Both the position numbers and the translations under genes were made by a program. Source: CAZEDU01 sp964511185 (lineage in GTDB: Bacteria; Myxococcota; Myxococcia; Myxococcales; Myxococcaceae). From it: 37,743 nucleotides of DNA. The notes beneath the pieces are model-generated. The model was given only the letters and a program-made list of their open reading frames with translations, ran no database searches and had not been told where the DNA came from. The first letter of the stretch is position 1. Each line of letters begins with the position of its first letter. The stretch spans positions 1 through 37,743 of the forward strand of contig CAZEDU010000039.1 of NCBI GenBank assembly GCA_964511185.1, given 5' to 3'. Shown here piece after piece: positions 8,731 to 16,488 of the stretch.

Positions 8731-10955
8731 GAGAGCACCCGGACCAGCGCGTAGACGAGGCCGGTGAGCAGCGCCAGGCCCATCACCGCGGCGTAGCTCT
8801 GCACATCACCGGTCTGTAAGTAGCGCAGGAGCGCGCCCGCGCGGGTGGTGACCCACGCGGTGCCGCGCACCGCGACCGTGTCGATGAGCAGCGTGTCCAC
8901 CACCTTGAAGAGCAGGAATGCCGCGCCCTTGATGGGGGCGAGCACCACGCGCTCGTACAGCTCGTCGACGTAGAACTTGTTCTCCGAGAGGCTCTTCGCC
9001 GCGCGGGCGAACGCCGGCGCGGGCTTGCCCGCCCACGACGGGAAGATCTTCGTGTACGCGAGGTACGCGGCGCCGCCGCCGATGAGCGCGATGATCCACG
9101 CGATGCCCCACGCGCCCCACGGCAGCCCGTGCGCCACCTCCGCCGCGCCCGCCGCCGGCCAGTCCGGCCCGGAGAGGAACGCCATGCGGCGGTTGACCGC
9201 CTGCGAGGCGTTGAGCACCGGCGACAGGTAGTTCTGCATCAACGTCTGGCCCTGCCACTGGCCGCCGAAGGGGATGCCGTAGAAGAGCGCCGCGACGGAG
9301 AGGGAGGCGAGCACCACCAGCGGCGCCACCATCGGGAAGTGGCTCTCGTGCGCGTGCGGCACCTTGGCGTCCTTCGCGCGCTCGCCCTGGAAGGTGAGCC
9401 AGTACACGCGCACCATGTAGAAGGCGGTGCAAAGCGCGGTCGCCAGGCCGAGCAGCCAGGCCAGGTCGTTCACCCAGCTCAGGCCCTTGAGCTCGGTCAC
9501 GTGCGCGGCGTGCAGGATGGCGTCCTTCGAGAAGAAGCCCGACAGCGGCACGATGCCGGTGATGGCGAGGGTGGCGACCAGGAACGTCGCGTGCGTCCAC
9601 GGCATCTCGCGCCTCAAGCCGCCCAGCTTCCGGATGTCGGTCTCGTCGGCGTTGCCATGCATCACCGAGCCGGCGCCCAAGAACAGACACGCCTTGAAGA
9701 ACGCGTGGGTGACGACGTGCAGGAACGCCGCCCAGAACGCGCCCAGGCCGACGCCCAGGAACATCAGCCCCAGCTGCGACACGGTGGAGTAGGCGAGCAC
9801 CTTCTTGATGTCGCGCTGCGAGAAGGCGATGAGCGCGGCGAGCAGCGCGGTGGCCCCGCCCACCAGCGCGATGGCCGCCATCGCGTACGGCGAGAGCACG
9901 ACGAGGAAGTTCACCCGGCAGAACAGGTAGACGCCGGCGGTGACCATGGTGGCGGCGTGGATGAGCGCCGAGACCGGCGTCGGGCCCGCCATCGCGTCGG
10001 GCAGCCAGACGTAGAGCGGCAGCTGCGCGCTCTTCCCCGCGGCGCCGAGCAAGAAGAGCAAGAGCACCGCCGTCACCACGTGGCCGTACGCGTAGCCGGC
10101 GAGCGGCCCGGTGGCGATGGGGCGCGAGAGCGAGACGCCCTCGGTCGGGCGGGTGTTGAAGGAGAGCCCTTGCGCCAGGTCGTCGAGGCCCTTGAAGGTG
10201 AGCGGTCCCTGCTCCTCGATGCCGATGGCGTAGCGCGCCTGCGCGAGCGGCTGGCCGCCGAAGTTGGCCGGCGCGGCCTCCTTCACGAACGCCTCGCTCA
10301 CCAGCACGAGCAGGAACATGCCGATGAGGAAGGCGAAGTCGCCGATGCGGTTGGTGACGAACGCCTTGCGCCCCGCCCACGCCTTCGCCGGGTCGGTGTA
10401 CCAGAAGCCGATGAGCAGGTAGCTGCACAGGCCGACGCCTTCCCAGCCGACGAACAGCAGGACCAGGCTGTCGGCGAGCACCAGCGTCAGCATCATCGCG
10501 ACGAACAGGTTCAGGTACGCGAAGTACCGCCAGTACCCGGCGTCGTGAGACATGTACTCGGTCGAGTAGAGGTGGATGAGAAAGCCGACGCCGGTGATGA
10601 CGAGCAGCATCGAGACCGAGAGCCGGTCCGCCATCAGCCCGAAGTTGACGCGGAAGTCACCCGCCTGGAACCAGGTGCCGTAGTCCCAGCCGAGGGCGTA
10701 GGGCGTGGGGCCGAACGAGGTGGCGAACGACGTGGCCGGGTCGTTCACCGCCCAGAGCACGAAGACCGAGAGGAAGAACGAGCCCAGCACCGCGCCGCAG
10801 GCGACGAGCTGGGTGTTGCCGCGGCCCAGCCACCGGCCGAAGACGCCCGAGACGAGCGCGCCGAAGAGCGGCAGCGCGATGATGAGCCAGAGCGAGCTGG
10901 CGAGCGCTTCTTTCGAGAAGGGATAGCCCGCGAAGAGAGCTTGCAGAGAGTCCAT
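8727..10955 (-). CDS. nuoL: NADH-quinone oxidoreductase subunit L
   Basis: A 742-aa complex I subunit, the most distal antiporter-like proton channel, with the long lateral helix at the C-terminal end. It shows about 16 hydrophobic helices and the signatures GWEGVGLCSYLLIGFWY, KSAQLPLYVWLPDAMAGPTPVSALIHAATMVTAGVYL and LAYSTVSQLGLMFLG. The length is somewhat above the roughly 610-660 aa usual for NuoL; the extra sequence lies in a central insert before KSAQLPL and in the C-terminal third. ATG 10955 is 9 nt past the nuoK stop. Confidence 0.96.
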   Translation of the reverse strand: MDSLQALFAGYPFSKEALASSLWLIIALPLFGALVSGVFGRWLGRGNTQLVACGAVLGSFFLSVFVLWAVNDPATSFATSFGPTPYALGWDYGTWFQAGDFRVNFGLMADRLSVSMLLVITGVGFLIHLYSTEYMSHDAGYWRYFAYLNLFVAMMLTLVLADSLVLLFVGWEGVGLCSYLLIGFWYTDPAKAWAGRKAFVTNRIGDFAFLIGMFLLVLVSEAFVKEAAPANFGGQPLAQARYAIGIEEQGPLTFKGLDDLAQGLSFNTRPTEGVSLSRPIATGPLAGYAYGHVVTAVLLLFLLGAAGKSAQLPLYVWLPDAMAGPTPVSALIHAATMVTAGVYLFCRVNFLVVLSPYAMAAIALVGGATALLAALIAFSQRDIKKVLAYSTVSQLGLMFLGVGLGAFWAAFLHVVTHAFFKACLFLGAGSVMHGNADETDIRKLGGLRREMPWTHATFLVATLAITGIVPLSGFFSKDAILHAAHVTELKGLSWVNDLAWLLGLATALCTAFYMVRVYWLTFQGERAKDAKVPHAHESHFPMVAPLVVLASLSVAALFYGIPFGGQWQGQTLMQNYLSPVLNASQAVNRRMAFLSGPDWPAAGAAEVAHGLPWGAWGIAWIIALIGGGAAYLAYTKIFPSWAGKPAPAFARAAKSLSENKFYVDELYERVVLAPIKGAAFLLFKVVDTLLIDTVAVRGTAWVTTRAGALLRYLQTGDVQSYAAVMGLALLTGLVYALVRVLS

Positions 10956-10964
10956 GGGTCACCC

Positions 10965-11270
10965 TTAGTGGCGCATCGTTCGGACGTCTTCGATGCTCAC
11001 GCTGCCGCGGCTGCGAAACACCGCGATGACGATGGCCAGACCGACGGCGGCTTCCGCCGCGGCGACCGCGATGATGAAGAACGCCGAGACGTGGCCGGTG
11101 TCGTTGCCGAGCTGCCGCGCGAACGCGAGGAAGGTCAGGTTGGCGGCGTTCAGCATCAGCTCGATGCACATGAACACCACCAGCGCGTTGCGCCGCACCA
11201 TCACCCCGAACATGCCGAGGCAGAAGAGGATGGCGGCCAGAATCAAGTAGTGCTGGGGGGGGACGCCCAT
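10965..11270 (-). CDS. nuoK: NADH-quinone oxidoreductase subunit K
   Basis: A 101-aa membrane subunit of complex I with three transmembrane helices. The conserved membrane glutamates used in proton transfer are present (CIELMLNAANL and AAAEAAVGLAI). The frame is open far upstream, but ATG 11270 (MGVPPQHYLILAAILF) gives the standard NuoK length and N-terminus. It lies 17 nt after nuoJ and 9 nt before nuoL. Confidence 0.95.
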   Translation of the reverse strand: MGVPPQHYLILAAILFCLGMFGVMVRRNALVVFMCIELMLNAANLTFLAFARQLGNDTGHVSAFFIIAVAAAEAAVGLAIVIAVFRSRGSVSIEDVRTMRH

Positions 11271-11287
11271 GGTTGGCCTTGGGAGGG

Positions 11288-11791
11288 TTAGATGCGCGAC
11301 TTGGCGACGACCACCGCGCCGACGATGGCGACGAGCAGGAGCAGGGACACGGCTTCGAACGGGAAGAGCCACTGCGTGTAGATGAGCTCGCCCATCTTGG
11401 CGATCGAGCCGAAGTCGGGCGCGGGGCTCGACCAGGCGCCGGTGGCGTACGGCGTCTTCGACAGCCCCCACACCAGCGCGGCGCACACGCCCACGGCGGA
11501 GAGGCCACCCAACGTTCGGCCCAGGGTCGGTTTGCTGCGCGGCAGCGCCTGGTTGAGCGAGAGCAGCATGATGACGAAGAGGAAGAGCACCATGATGGCG
11601 CCCGCGTAGACGAGCACCTGGAGCACCGCGATGGTGTGCGCGAAGAGCAGCACGTAGATGCCGGCCAAGAAGAAGAAGGTGCCGACCAGCGACATCGCGT
11701 TGGTGATGGGGCTCTTCGCCACGACGACCACCGCGGCCGAGCCGACGGTGCACACCGCGAACGCCCAGAAGAGAAAGACCTCGACGCTCAC
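11288..11791 (-). CDS. nuoJ: NADH-quinone oxidoreductase subunit J
   Basis: A 167-aa complex I membrane subunit with five hydrophobic helices and the family segment VLVYAGAIMVLFLFVIMLL. The start is the GTG at 11791, which overlaps the nuoF stop by 4 nt (GTGA) and opens the expected N-terminus VSVEVFLFWAFA; the longer open frame upstream is out-of-frame nuoF. In the standard operon G, H and I sit between F and J. Here F and J are directly coupled. Confidence 0.94.
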   Translation of the reverse strand: MSVEVFLFWAFAVCTVGSAAVVVVAKSPITNAMSLVGTFFFLAGIYVLLFAHTIAVLQVLVYAGAIMVLFLFVIMLLSLNQALPRSKPTLGRTLGGLSAVGVCAALVWGLSKTPYATGAWSSPAPDFGSIAKMGELIYTQWLFPFEAVSLLLLVAIVGAVVVAKSRI

Positions 11792-13119
11792 GCGCGACCT
11801 CCGCCGAAGTGGCCCCACGGCGCGTCGCCGTACGGGCAGCGGCCCTGCTCGATGTGGGCTTCGAACTCCGCCCGGAACTTCTGAACGAACGAGTGCACCG
11901 GGAGCGCCGCCGCGTCGCCGAGCGCGCAGATGGTGTTGCCCAAGCCGATGGGCGGGTACGGCGCGATGGAGGAGGCGACGTTGAGCAGGTTCTCGATGTC
12001 GCCCGGGGCGCCGCGGCCTTCTTCGATTTTGCGCAGGATGCGCGTCTGCCACGGGGTACCTTCGCGGCACGGCGTGCACTGGCCGCACGACTCCTCGGCG
12101 TAGAAGCGGGCCACGCGCCACAGGCAGCGCACCAGGCAGGTCGAGTCGTCCATCACGATGACGCCGCCCGAGCCGGCCATGGTCTGCTTGGCCTTGAGCG
12201 CCTCGAACTCCATCGGGACGTCGATTTCGTCCGCCGAGAGCACCGGCGCCGACGAGCCGCCGGGGATGACCGCCTTCACCTGTCGGCCCGCGGGCATCCC
12301 GCCGCCCAGCCCGGGGTCGAAGATGAGGTCTTTGAGGGTGGTCTTCATCGACACTTCGTAGACGCCGGGGCGGTTGACCGTGCCCGACAGGCAGATGAGG
12401 CGCGTGCCGCCGGACTTCTCGGTGCCCAGGCCCGCGTACCAGGCGGCGCCCTTGTCGATGATGGCGGGCACGCTGGCGATGGTCTCGACGTTGTTGACCA
12501 CCGTCGGCGAGCCGAAGAGCCCGACCACCGCGGGGAAGGGGGGCTTAAGGCGCGGCCAGCCTTTCTTGCCCTCGAGCGACTCGAGCAGCGCCGTCTCCTC
12601 GCCGCAGATGTACGCGCCCGCGCCGCGCACCTGGTAGACCTCGAGCGCGTAGTCCTTGCCCATCACCTTCTTGCCGAAGATGCCGGCGTCGTAGGCCTCG
12701 CGGATCGCCGCGTCGAGGCGGGCGGAGGGGTGCTTGAACTCGCCGCGCGCGTAGACGTACGCCTGGTGGCAATCGAGCGCGTACGCCGCGATGGCGATGC
12801 CCTCGAGGAGCATGTGCGGGTCGTTCTCGAGGATGTAGCGGTCCTTGAACGTGCCGGGCTCGGACTCGTCGGCGTTGATCGCCAGGTACTTGGGCTTGGG
12901 GTTGTCCTTCGGCACGAAGCTCCACTTCATGCCGGTGGGGAAGCCGGCGCCGCCGCGGCCGCGCAGGTTCGACTTCTTCACCTCGTCGATGACCTGCGCC
13001 GGCGTCATCTCGAGCGCCTTCTTCAGGGCTTGATGGCCGCCGTTCTGGCGGTAGCCGTCCAGGGTGTGGGAGCTGGGCTTGCCCCAGTTCTTGGTGATGA
13101 CTTTTTCGACCTGAATCAC
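11788..13119 (-). CDS. nuoF: NADH-quinone oxidoreductase subunit F
   Basis: The 51-kDa-type subunit (443 aa) that takes the hydride from NADH onto FMN in the peripheral arm of complex I. The glycine-rich nucleotide site RGRGGAGFPTG is at 53-63, ESEPGTFKDR at 85-94, and the N3 4Fe-4S ligands are C345, C348 and C351 (SCGQCTPC), with the fourth Cys in NTICALGD. The start is GTG at 13119, supported by an AGGAG ribosome-binding site about 10 nt upstream and by the N-terminus. It lies 52 nt after nuoE. Confidence 0.96.
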   Translation of the reverse strand: MIQVEKVITKNWGKPSSHTLDGYRQNGGHQALKKALEMTPAQVIDEVKKSNLRGRGGAGFPTGMKWSFVPKDNPKPKYLAINADESEPGTFKDRYILENDPHMLLEGIAIAAYALDCHQAYVYARGEFKHPSARLDAAIREAYDAGIFGKKVMGKDYALEVYQVRGAGAYICGEETALLESLEGKKGWPRLKPPFPAVVGLFGSPTVVNNVETIASVPAIIDKGAAWYAGLGTEKSGGTRLICLSGTVNRPGVYEVSMKTTLKDLIFDPGLGGGMPAGRQVKAVIPGGSSAPVLSADEIDVPMEFEALKAKQTMAGSGGVIVMDDSTCLVRCLWRVARFYAEESCGQCTPCREGTPWQTRILRKIEEGRGAPGDIENLLNVASSIAPYPPIGLGNTICALGDAAALPVHSFVQKFRAEFEAHIEQGRCPYGDAPWGHFGGGRA

Positions 13120-13171
13120 TGGCTGCTCCTCTTCACGCGCGCGTCGCTGGCGGCGAGGCGCGCGGGCCGCG

Positions 13172-13663
13172 TCACGGCAGGCGGGCGAGAATGTCGTCGA
13201 CCTTCTGGGTGCTCAAAGACTCGTGGTGGTCTTCGTTGATCTGCAGGCAGGGCGCGGTGCCGCACGAGGCCAGACACTCGGTCTCGCGCAGGGTGAAGCG
13301 CTCGTTGCTCTCGCCGGCCTTGAGGCCCAGCTTGCCTTCGAGGTGCTTGAGCAACCGCTCGGCGCCCCAGAGCGCGCAGGACAAGTTGGTGCAGACGTCG
13401 ACGACGTACTTGCCCGGCTTCTGGGTGTGGAACATGACGTAGAACGTCGCGACCTCGTACGCGCGCTCTTTCGAGACACCGAGCCGCTCCGCGACCCGCC
13501 GCAGGCCTTCGGGCGGCAACCAGCCTTTCATCGACTGGAGGAGCCGCAGCGCGGGCAACATCGCGGCGCTCTTCCGGTCAGGCGGGTAGTGGGTCAGGAT
13601 TTCGGCGATGCCTTCGTCGAATTTCTTCTGTTCTTCCGCGGAGAAGAGAGGCCCTTCGGGCAT
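13172..13663 (-). CDS. nuoE: NADH-quinone oxidoreductase subunit E
   Basis: The 24-kDa-type subunit (163 aa) holding the N1a 2Fe-2S cluster beside NuoF. The four cluster ligands are C91, C96, C130 and C134 (CTNLSC ... CLASC). The N-terminal helical part (LLQSMKGWLPPEGLRRVAERLGV) is typical. It is first in the operon E-F-J-K-L-M-N, with a predicted sigma-70 promoter just upstream of and partly overlapping the 5' leader. Alternative: HoxE/HndA-type hydrogenase subunits look alike, but the nuoJ-N neighbours decide for complex I. Confidence 0.95.
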   Translation of the reverse strand: MPEGPLFSAEEQKKFDEGIAEILTHYPPDRKSAAMLPALRLLQSMKGWLPPEGLRRVAERLGVSKERAYEVATFYVMFHTQKPGKYVVDVCTNLSCALWGAERLLKHLEGKLGLKAGESNERFTLRETECLASCGTAPCLQINEDHHESLSTQKVDDILARLP

Positions 13664-13672
13664 GGCGGCGGC

Positions 13673-13701
13673 TTCGTAGGTGGCCGCGACTTCATTGTCA
13701 A
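13673..13701 (-). promoter_or_regulatory. Candidate sigma-70 promoter for the nuo operon
   Basis: On the minus strand TTGACA (13701-13696) is followed after 17 nt by TACGAA (13678-13673). The -35 is perfect and the -10 weak. Transcription would begin very close to the nuoE start codon (13663), giving almost no leader. Its -35 overlaps that of the divergent promoter. Confidence 0.4.
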
Positions 13702-13723
13702 TGAAAACCCCCGCTTCTATACT
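13695..13723 (+). promoter_or_regulatory. Sigma-70 promoter of the PilZ-receiver gene
   Basis: TTGTCA (13695-13700), a 17-nt spacer and TATACT (13718-13723) form a good housekeeping promoter. Start of transcription would be near 13730, about 37 nt before the ATG at 13767. Its -35 box shares the core TTGTCAA with the oppositely oriented nuo promoter. Confidence 0.65.
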
Positions 13724-13766
13724 GGGCCTGCTCGCTCGAAAAGCCTAAGGAAATCCAATAGGTTCA

Positions 13767-14525
13767 ATGGGTCCGGACCCGAAGGAAAAGCGGCAGCACC
13801 AGAGGTCGCCCTTCGTGCTGAAGGTCGACTACCCCAATCGGCAGAAATGCGCCGATGCGACGGAGAATCTGTCGAAGCAGGGGTTGTTCATCCAGACGGA
13901 TCAGAAGTTCGAGGTGGGGCAGCTTGTCCCACTCTCACTTTCTTTCCCGGGCCTCATGGATCCGATAGAAATCGTGGGGCGGGTAGCCTGGATACGACCT
14001 GCCACAGAGGAAGCGCGTAGCGGCATCGGCGTCAGCGTGGAAGCGGACGCTGACCGGAAGAGACTGGAAGGCCTCGTGAGCGCGGGCGAAACCCAATCGT
14101 CTTCGGCGGTTCAGCCGGGCGCGGCGGGCGGTGGCTACCGCGTGCTGATCGTCGAGGACAACCCGCACATCATCGAGATGTACAGCTATGTGCTCAAGAA
14201 GCTGGCGGCGGGCGACCTGAAGGGCAAGGTGCCGCTCGACGTGCAGTTCGCGCCCGACGGGCACAACGCGCTCAAGCAGCTGCTCGAGACGCCGTTCAAT
14301 TTGATCCTCACCGACTTGTACATGCCGGTGATGGACGGCTTCGCGCTGGTCGAGCGCATTCGGCAGGAAGAGAAGCTCAAGAACATTCCGATCATCGCCA
14401 TCTCGGCGGGCGGCAAGGACGCGCAGGACCGGGCCATTGACCTGGGCGTGGACATCTACCTGCGCAAGCCCGTGAAGTTCGCCGAGGTGCTCGAGACGGT
14501 GAAGCAGCTCTTGCGGATCAAGTGA
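13767..14525 (+). CDS. PilZ domain - response regulator receiver protein
   Basis: A 252-aa two-domain protein. Residues 8-105 are a PilZ-like domain of the type expanded in myxobacteria (KRQHQRSPFVLKVDY, ENLSKQGLFIQT, GRVAWIRP...GIGVSV). After a Ser/Gly/Ala linker, residues 124-252 are a receiver with acidic pair E130/D131, phospho-acceptor D183 (LTDLYMPVMDG), S213 and K234. There is no output DNA-binding domain, so it probably acts by protein contact. The RxxxR ... (D/N)xSxxG pattern for cyclic-di-GMP is only partly kept: RQHQR is present, and the second motif reads ENLSKQG. Ligand binding is therefore uncertain. It has its own promoter and is followed 45 nt later by the kinase-like gene. 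Confidence 0.88.
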   Translation: MGPDPKEKRQHQRSPFVLKVDYPNRQKCADATENLSKQGLFIQTDQKFEVGQLVPLSLSFPGLMDPIEIVGRVAWIRPATEEARSGIGVSVEADADRKRLEGLVSAGETQSSSAVQPGAAGGGYRVLIVEDNPHIIEMYSYVLKKLAAGDLKGKVPLDVQFAPDGHNALKQLLETPFNLILTDLYMPVMDGFALVERIRQEEKLKNIPIIAISAGGKDAQDRAIDLGVDIYLRKPVKFAEVLETVKQLLRIK

Positions 14526-14536
14526 TCCGCGGATCA
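14513..14536 (+). repeat. Threefold GCGGATCA inverted repeat over the stop codon
   Basis: GCGGATCA (14513-14520), its inverse TGATCCGC (14523-14530), and GCGGATCA again (14529-14536) give two overlapping palindromes, including the perfect 14-bp TGATCCGCGGATCA. They span the end of the receiver gene. They could be an attenuating hairpin or a protein site between the two genes. Confidence 0.7.
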
Positions 14537-14570
14537 ACGGACTTCTTTAGGCACCGAGTCAAAGGAACGA

Positions 14571-15968
14571 ATGAATCATCCGGCATTCACGCGCGAGAGC
14601 TTGAGCGGTGACGCGCTGATGATCCTCAAGAACCTGCGCGAGAACGGCCGGCTGGGCCGCTCGAACAAGCTCGCGGACGTCAAGGCCTCGCTCGAGCCGA
14701 GCGTCTCGCTCGACTTCGACACGTACTTCTTCTTCCTGCGCAAGTTCCACTACATCGCGATGGACCGCGAGGCGCAGCTCAAGCTCACCGAGGAGGGCGA
14801 GCGGGTGGTGGACGGGCGCGAGAAGGACAAGTTCCTGGCAGAGGTGAGCGACTTCTTCGCCGAGCAGCTCGATGAGGGCTCCGGCACGCGGCCGCCCGAG
14901 CAGCCGTCGGTGGTCTTGCCGCCGCCTCCGCCGCTGACCGAAGTGCTGTTGGACGCTCACCCGATGTCTGGCTCCCCGCCGCCAAAGGCCCGCATGAAAC
15001 CGCCTCCGCCGCCCGGCGATGATCATCTGAGCCCGCACCTGACGAGCAAGCTCGAGCTGCCCGAGCTCAAGCAGGCGGTCTCCGCGGCGGACAGCCCGCG
15101 CGTGGGCAACAAGGGCACCGACATCGACCTGCGGTACGTGAAGTTCGACGCGATCGGCTCGGGGCCGCTCGGCACGGTGTTCAAGGGGCGCCACAACGCG
15201 CTCAACCTGGACATCTGCGTGAAGGAGCTGAAGGACATCTTCGGCTACTTCTCGTTCCTGCAGCGCGGCGAGGTGATCAAGCGGCTGAAGAAGGAGCTGT
15301 GCGCGCAGGCGCAGGTGCGCCACCCCGGCATCGTGGCGGTGCTCGACCAGAACACCGACGTGGCGCGGCCTTACTACGTGATGGAGCTGCTGCGCGGCTC
15401 CATGCGCGAGCTGCTCGATCAGAACGGCGGCAAGGGGCTGCCGGTGGGCCAGGCGATTCGGCTGTTCTTGCAGCTCGCGTACGGGCTCAAGGCCGCGCAC
15501 GCGACCGGGCTCACGCACCACAACCTGAAGCCCGAGAACGTGCTGTTCGACGCGTACGGCAACGCGAGGCTGTCGGACTTCGGGCTCTCGCGCGTCATCG
15601 AGGTCGACCAGAGCAAGGGCATGCCGCAGGTGTTCGTCGGCACGGGCGGCATGGCGTACATGGCGCCGGAGCTGATCGCCCGGTCGAAGGATGCGGGGCC
15701 GTCCGCGGACATCTACGGGTTGGGAATCCTGCTCTACGAGATGCTCACCGGGCAGATCCCCGGGCGCCGCTCGCCGCTGCCGTCGGAGGTGAACGCCGAG
15801 GTGCCGACGAAGCTGGACCCGGTCTTCGACAAGATGACGCAGGACCGGCGCGAGTCGCGCTACCCCGACTTCGACGCGATGCTCGACGAGTTCTACGGCG
15901 CGTTCTCGGAAGGCGAGTACCTGGCGCGCGGCGACCTGCTGCTCTGGTCCGAGCCGCCGCCGAAGTGA
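14571..15968 (+). CDS. Ser/Thr protein kinase-fold protein, probably catalytically impaired
   Basis: A 465-aa soluble protein. Residues 1-100 form a small helical domain, 105-155 a Pro-rich linker, and 187-445 a eukaryotic-type kinase fold. The nucleotide loop GSGPLG is at 196-201, the ATP lysine K218 (ICVKEL), the helix C Glu probably E242, DFG at 336-338 and APE at 365-367. The catalytic loop reads THHNLKPEN (315-323): where active kinases have HRD, this has HHN, so the catalytic Asp is Asn318. Lys320 and Asn323 are kept. It may bind ATP but phosphorylate poorly or not at all. There is no transmembrane segment or PASTA domain. A good ribosome-binding site (AAAGGAA) lies just upstream. The stop overlaps the DUF309 gene. 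Confidence 0.9.
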   Translation: MNHPAFTRESLSGDALMILKNLRENGRLGRSNKLADVKASLEPSVSLDFDTYFFFLRKFHYIAMDREAQLKLTEEGERVVDGREKDKFLAEVSDFFAEQLDEGSGTRPPEQPSVVLPPPPPLTEVLLDAHPMSGSPPPKARMKPPPPPGDDHLSPHLTSKLELPELKQAVSAADSPRVGNKGTDIDLRYVKFDAIGSGPLGTVFKGRHNALNLDICVKELKDIFGYFSFLQRGEVIKRLKKELCAQAQVRHPGIVAVLDQNTDVARPYYVMELLRGSMRELLDQNGGKGLPVGQAIRLFLQLAYGLKAAHATGLTHHNLKPENVLFDAYGNARLSDFGLSRVIEVDQSKGMPQVFVGTGGMAYMAPELIARSKDAGPSADIYGLGILLYEMLTGQIPGRRSPLPSEVNAEVPTKLDPVFDKMTQDRRESRYPDFDAMLDEFYGAFSEGEYLARGDLLLWSEPPPK

Positions 15969-16363
15969 GCGACAAGTTCCAGGCTCAGCTCGAGAAGGGC
16001 ATCGAGCTGTTCAACCGGCAGGACTTCTACGAAGCGCACGAGGCCTGGGAAGAGGCCTGGGTCGACGACGTGAGCGAGGACCGACTCCTCCTGCAGGGGC
16101 TGATCCAGGTCGCCGCCGGGTTCTACAAGCTGCAGACCGGGCAGCCCGTGGGCACGATGAAGCTGCTCGGCGCGGCGCTGGTGAAGCTGCGGCCGTTCGT
16201 CGGGCGGTCGCGCGGCGTGGACTTGGGCGCGCTGCTCCCCGAGGTGGAGAGGTGGCTCCGGGAAGCGGAGACGCTCGTCGAGCAGAAGCGGGCGCTCTAC
16301 GACCCGGCGCTGTTGCCGAGGCTGGCGTATCAGCGGCCTGCCAAGCCTCCGTTGGACATTTGA
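15965..16363 (+). CDS. DUF309 family protein
   Basis: A 132-aa small helical cytoplasmic protein. It has the DUF309 hallmark: FNRQDFYEAHEAWEEAW near the N-terminus (the HExWE...W motif), followed by LLQGLIQVAAGFYKLQTG. The biochemical function of the family is not known to me. The start is the GTG at 15965, overlapping the kinase stop by 4 nt (GTGA), which gives the expected N-terminus and implies translational coupling with the kinase-like protein. The longer open frame upstream is an out-of-frame reading of the kinase gene. Confidence 0.88.
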   Translation: MSDKFQAQLEKGIELFNRQDFYEAHEAWEEAWVDDVSEDRLLLQGLIQVAAGFYKLQTGQPVGTMKLLGAALVKLRPFVGRSRGVDLGALLPEVERWLREAETLVEQKRALYDPALLPRLAYQRPAKPPLDI

Positions 16364-16485
16364 AACGACGGGTCACTCGCGGCAAGCCGGTGGCGAAGCT
16401 CATTCCGGTGGGGCGGGAGGGCGCGACTCTGCTCGGCTCCCTCAAAGGGAAGATCAAAAGAAAGGGCGACCTCGCGCTCCGGTAG
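16360..16485 (+). pseudogene. Remnant of a Phd/YefM-type antitoxin gene
   Basis: The frame encodes RRVTRGKPVAKLIPVGREG followed by LLGSLKGKIKRKGDLAL. This is the typical C-terminal half of Phd/YefM antitoxins (RHGKPVAKLIPV ... LLGSLKGKI). The N-terminal DNA-binding half is missing and no toxin gene follows. The frame continues upstream into out-of-frame DUF309 sequence, so nothing resembling the antitoxin N-terminus remains. It is most likely a decayed toxin-antitoxin scrap. A TTG at 16360 could start a 41-aa peptide, but I doubt it is made. Confidence 0.65.
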
Positions 16486-16488
16486 GCC

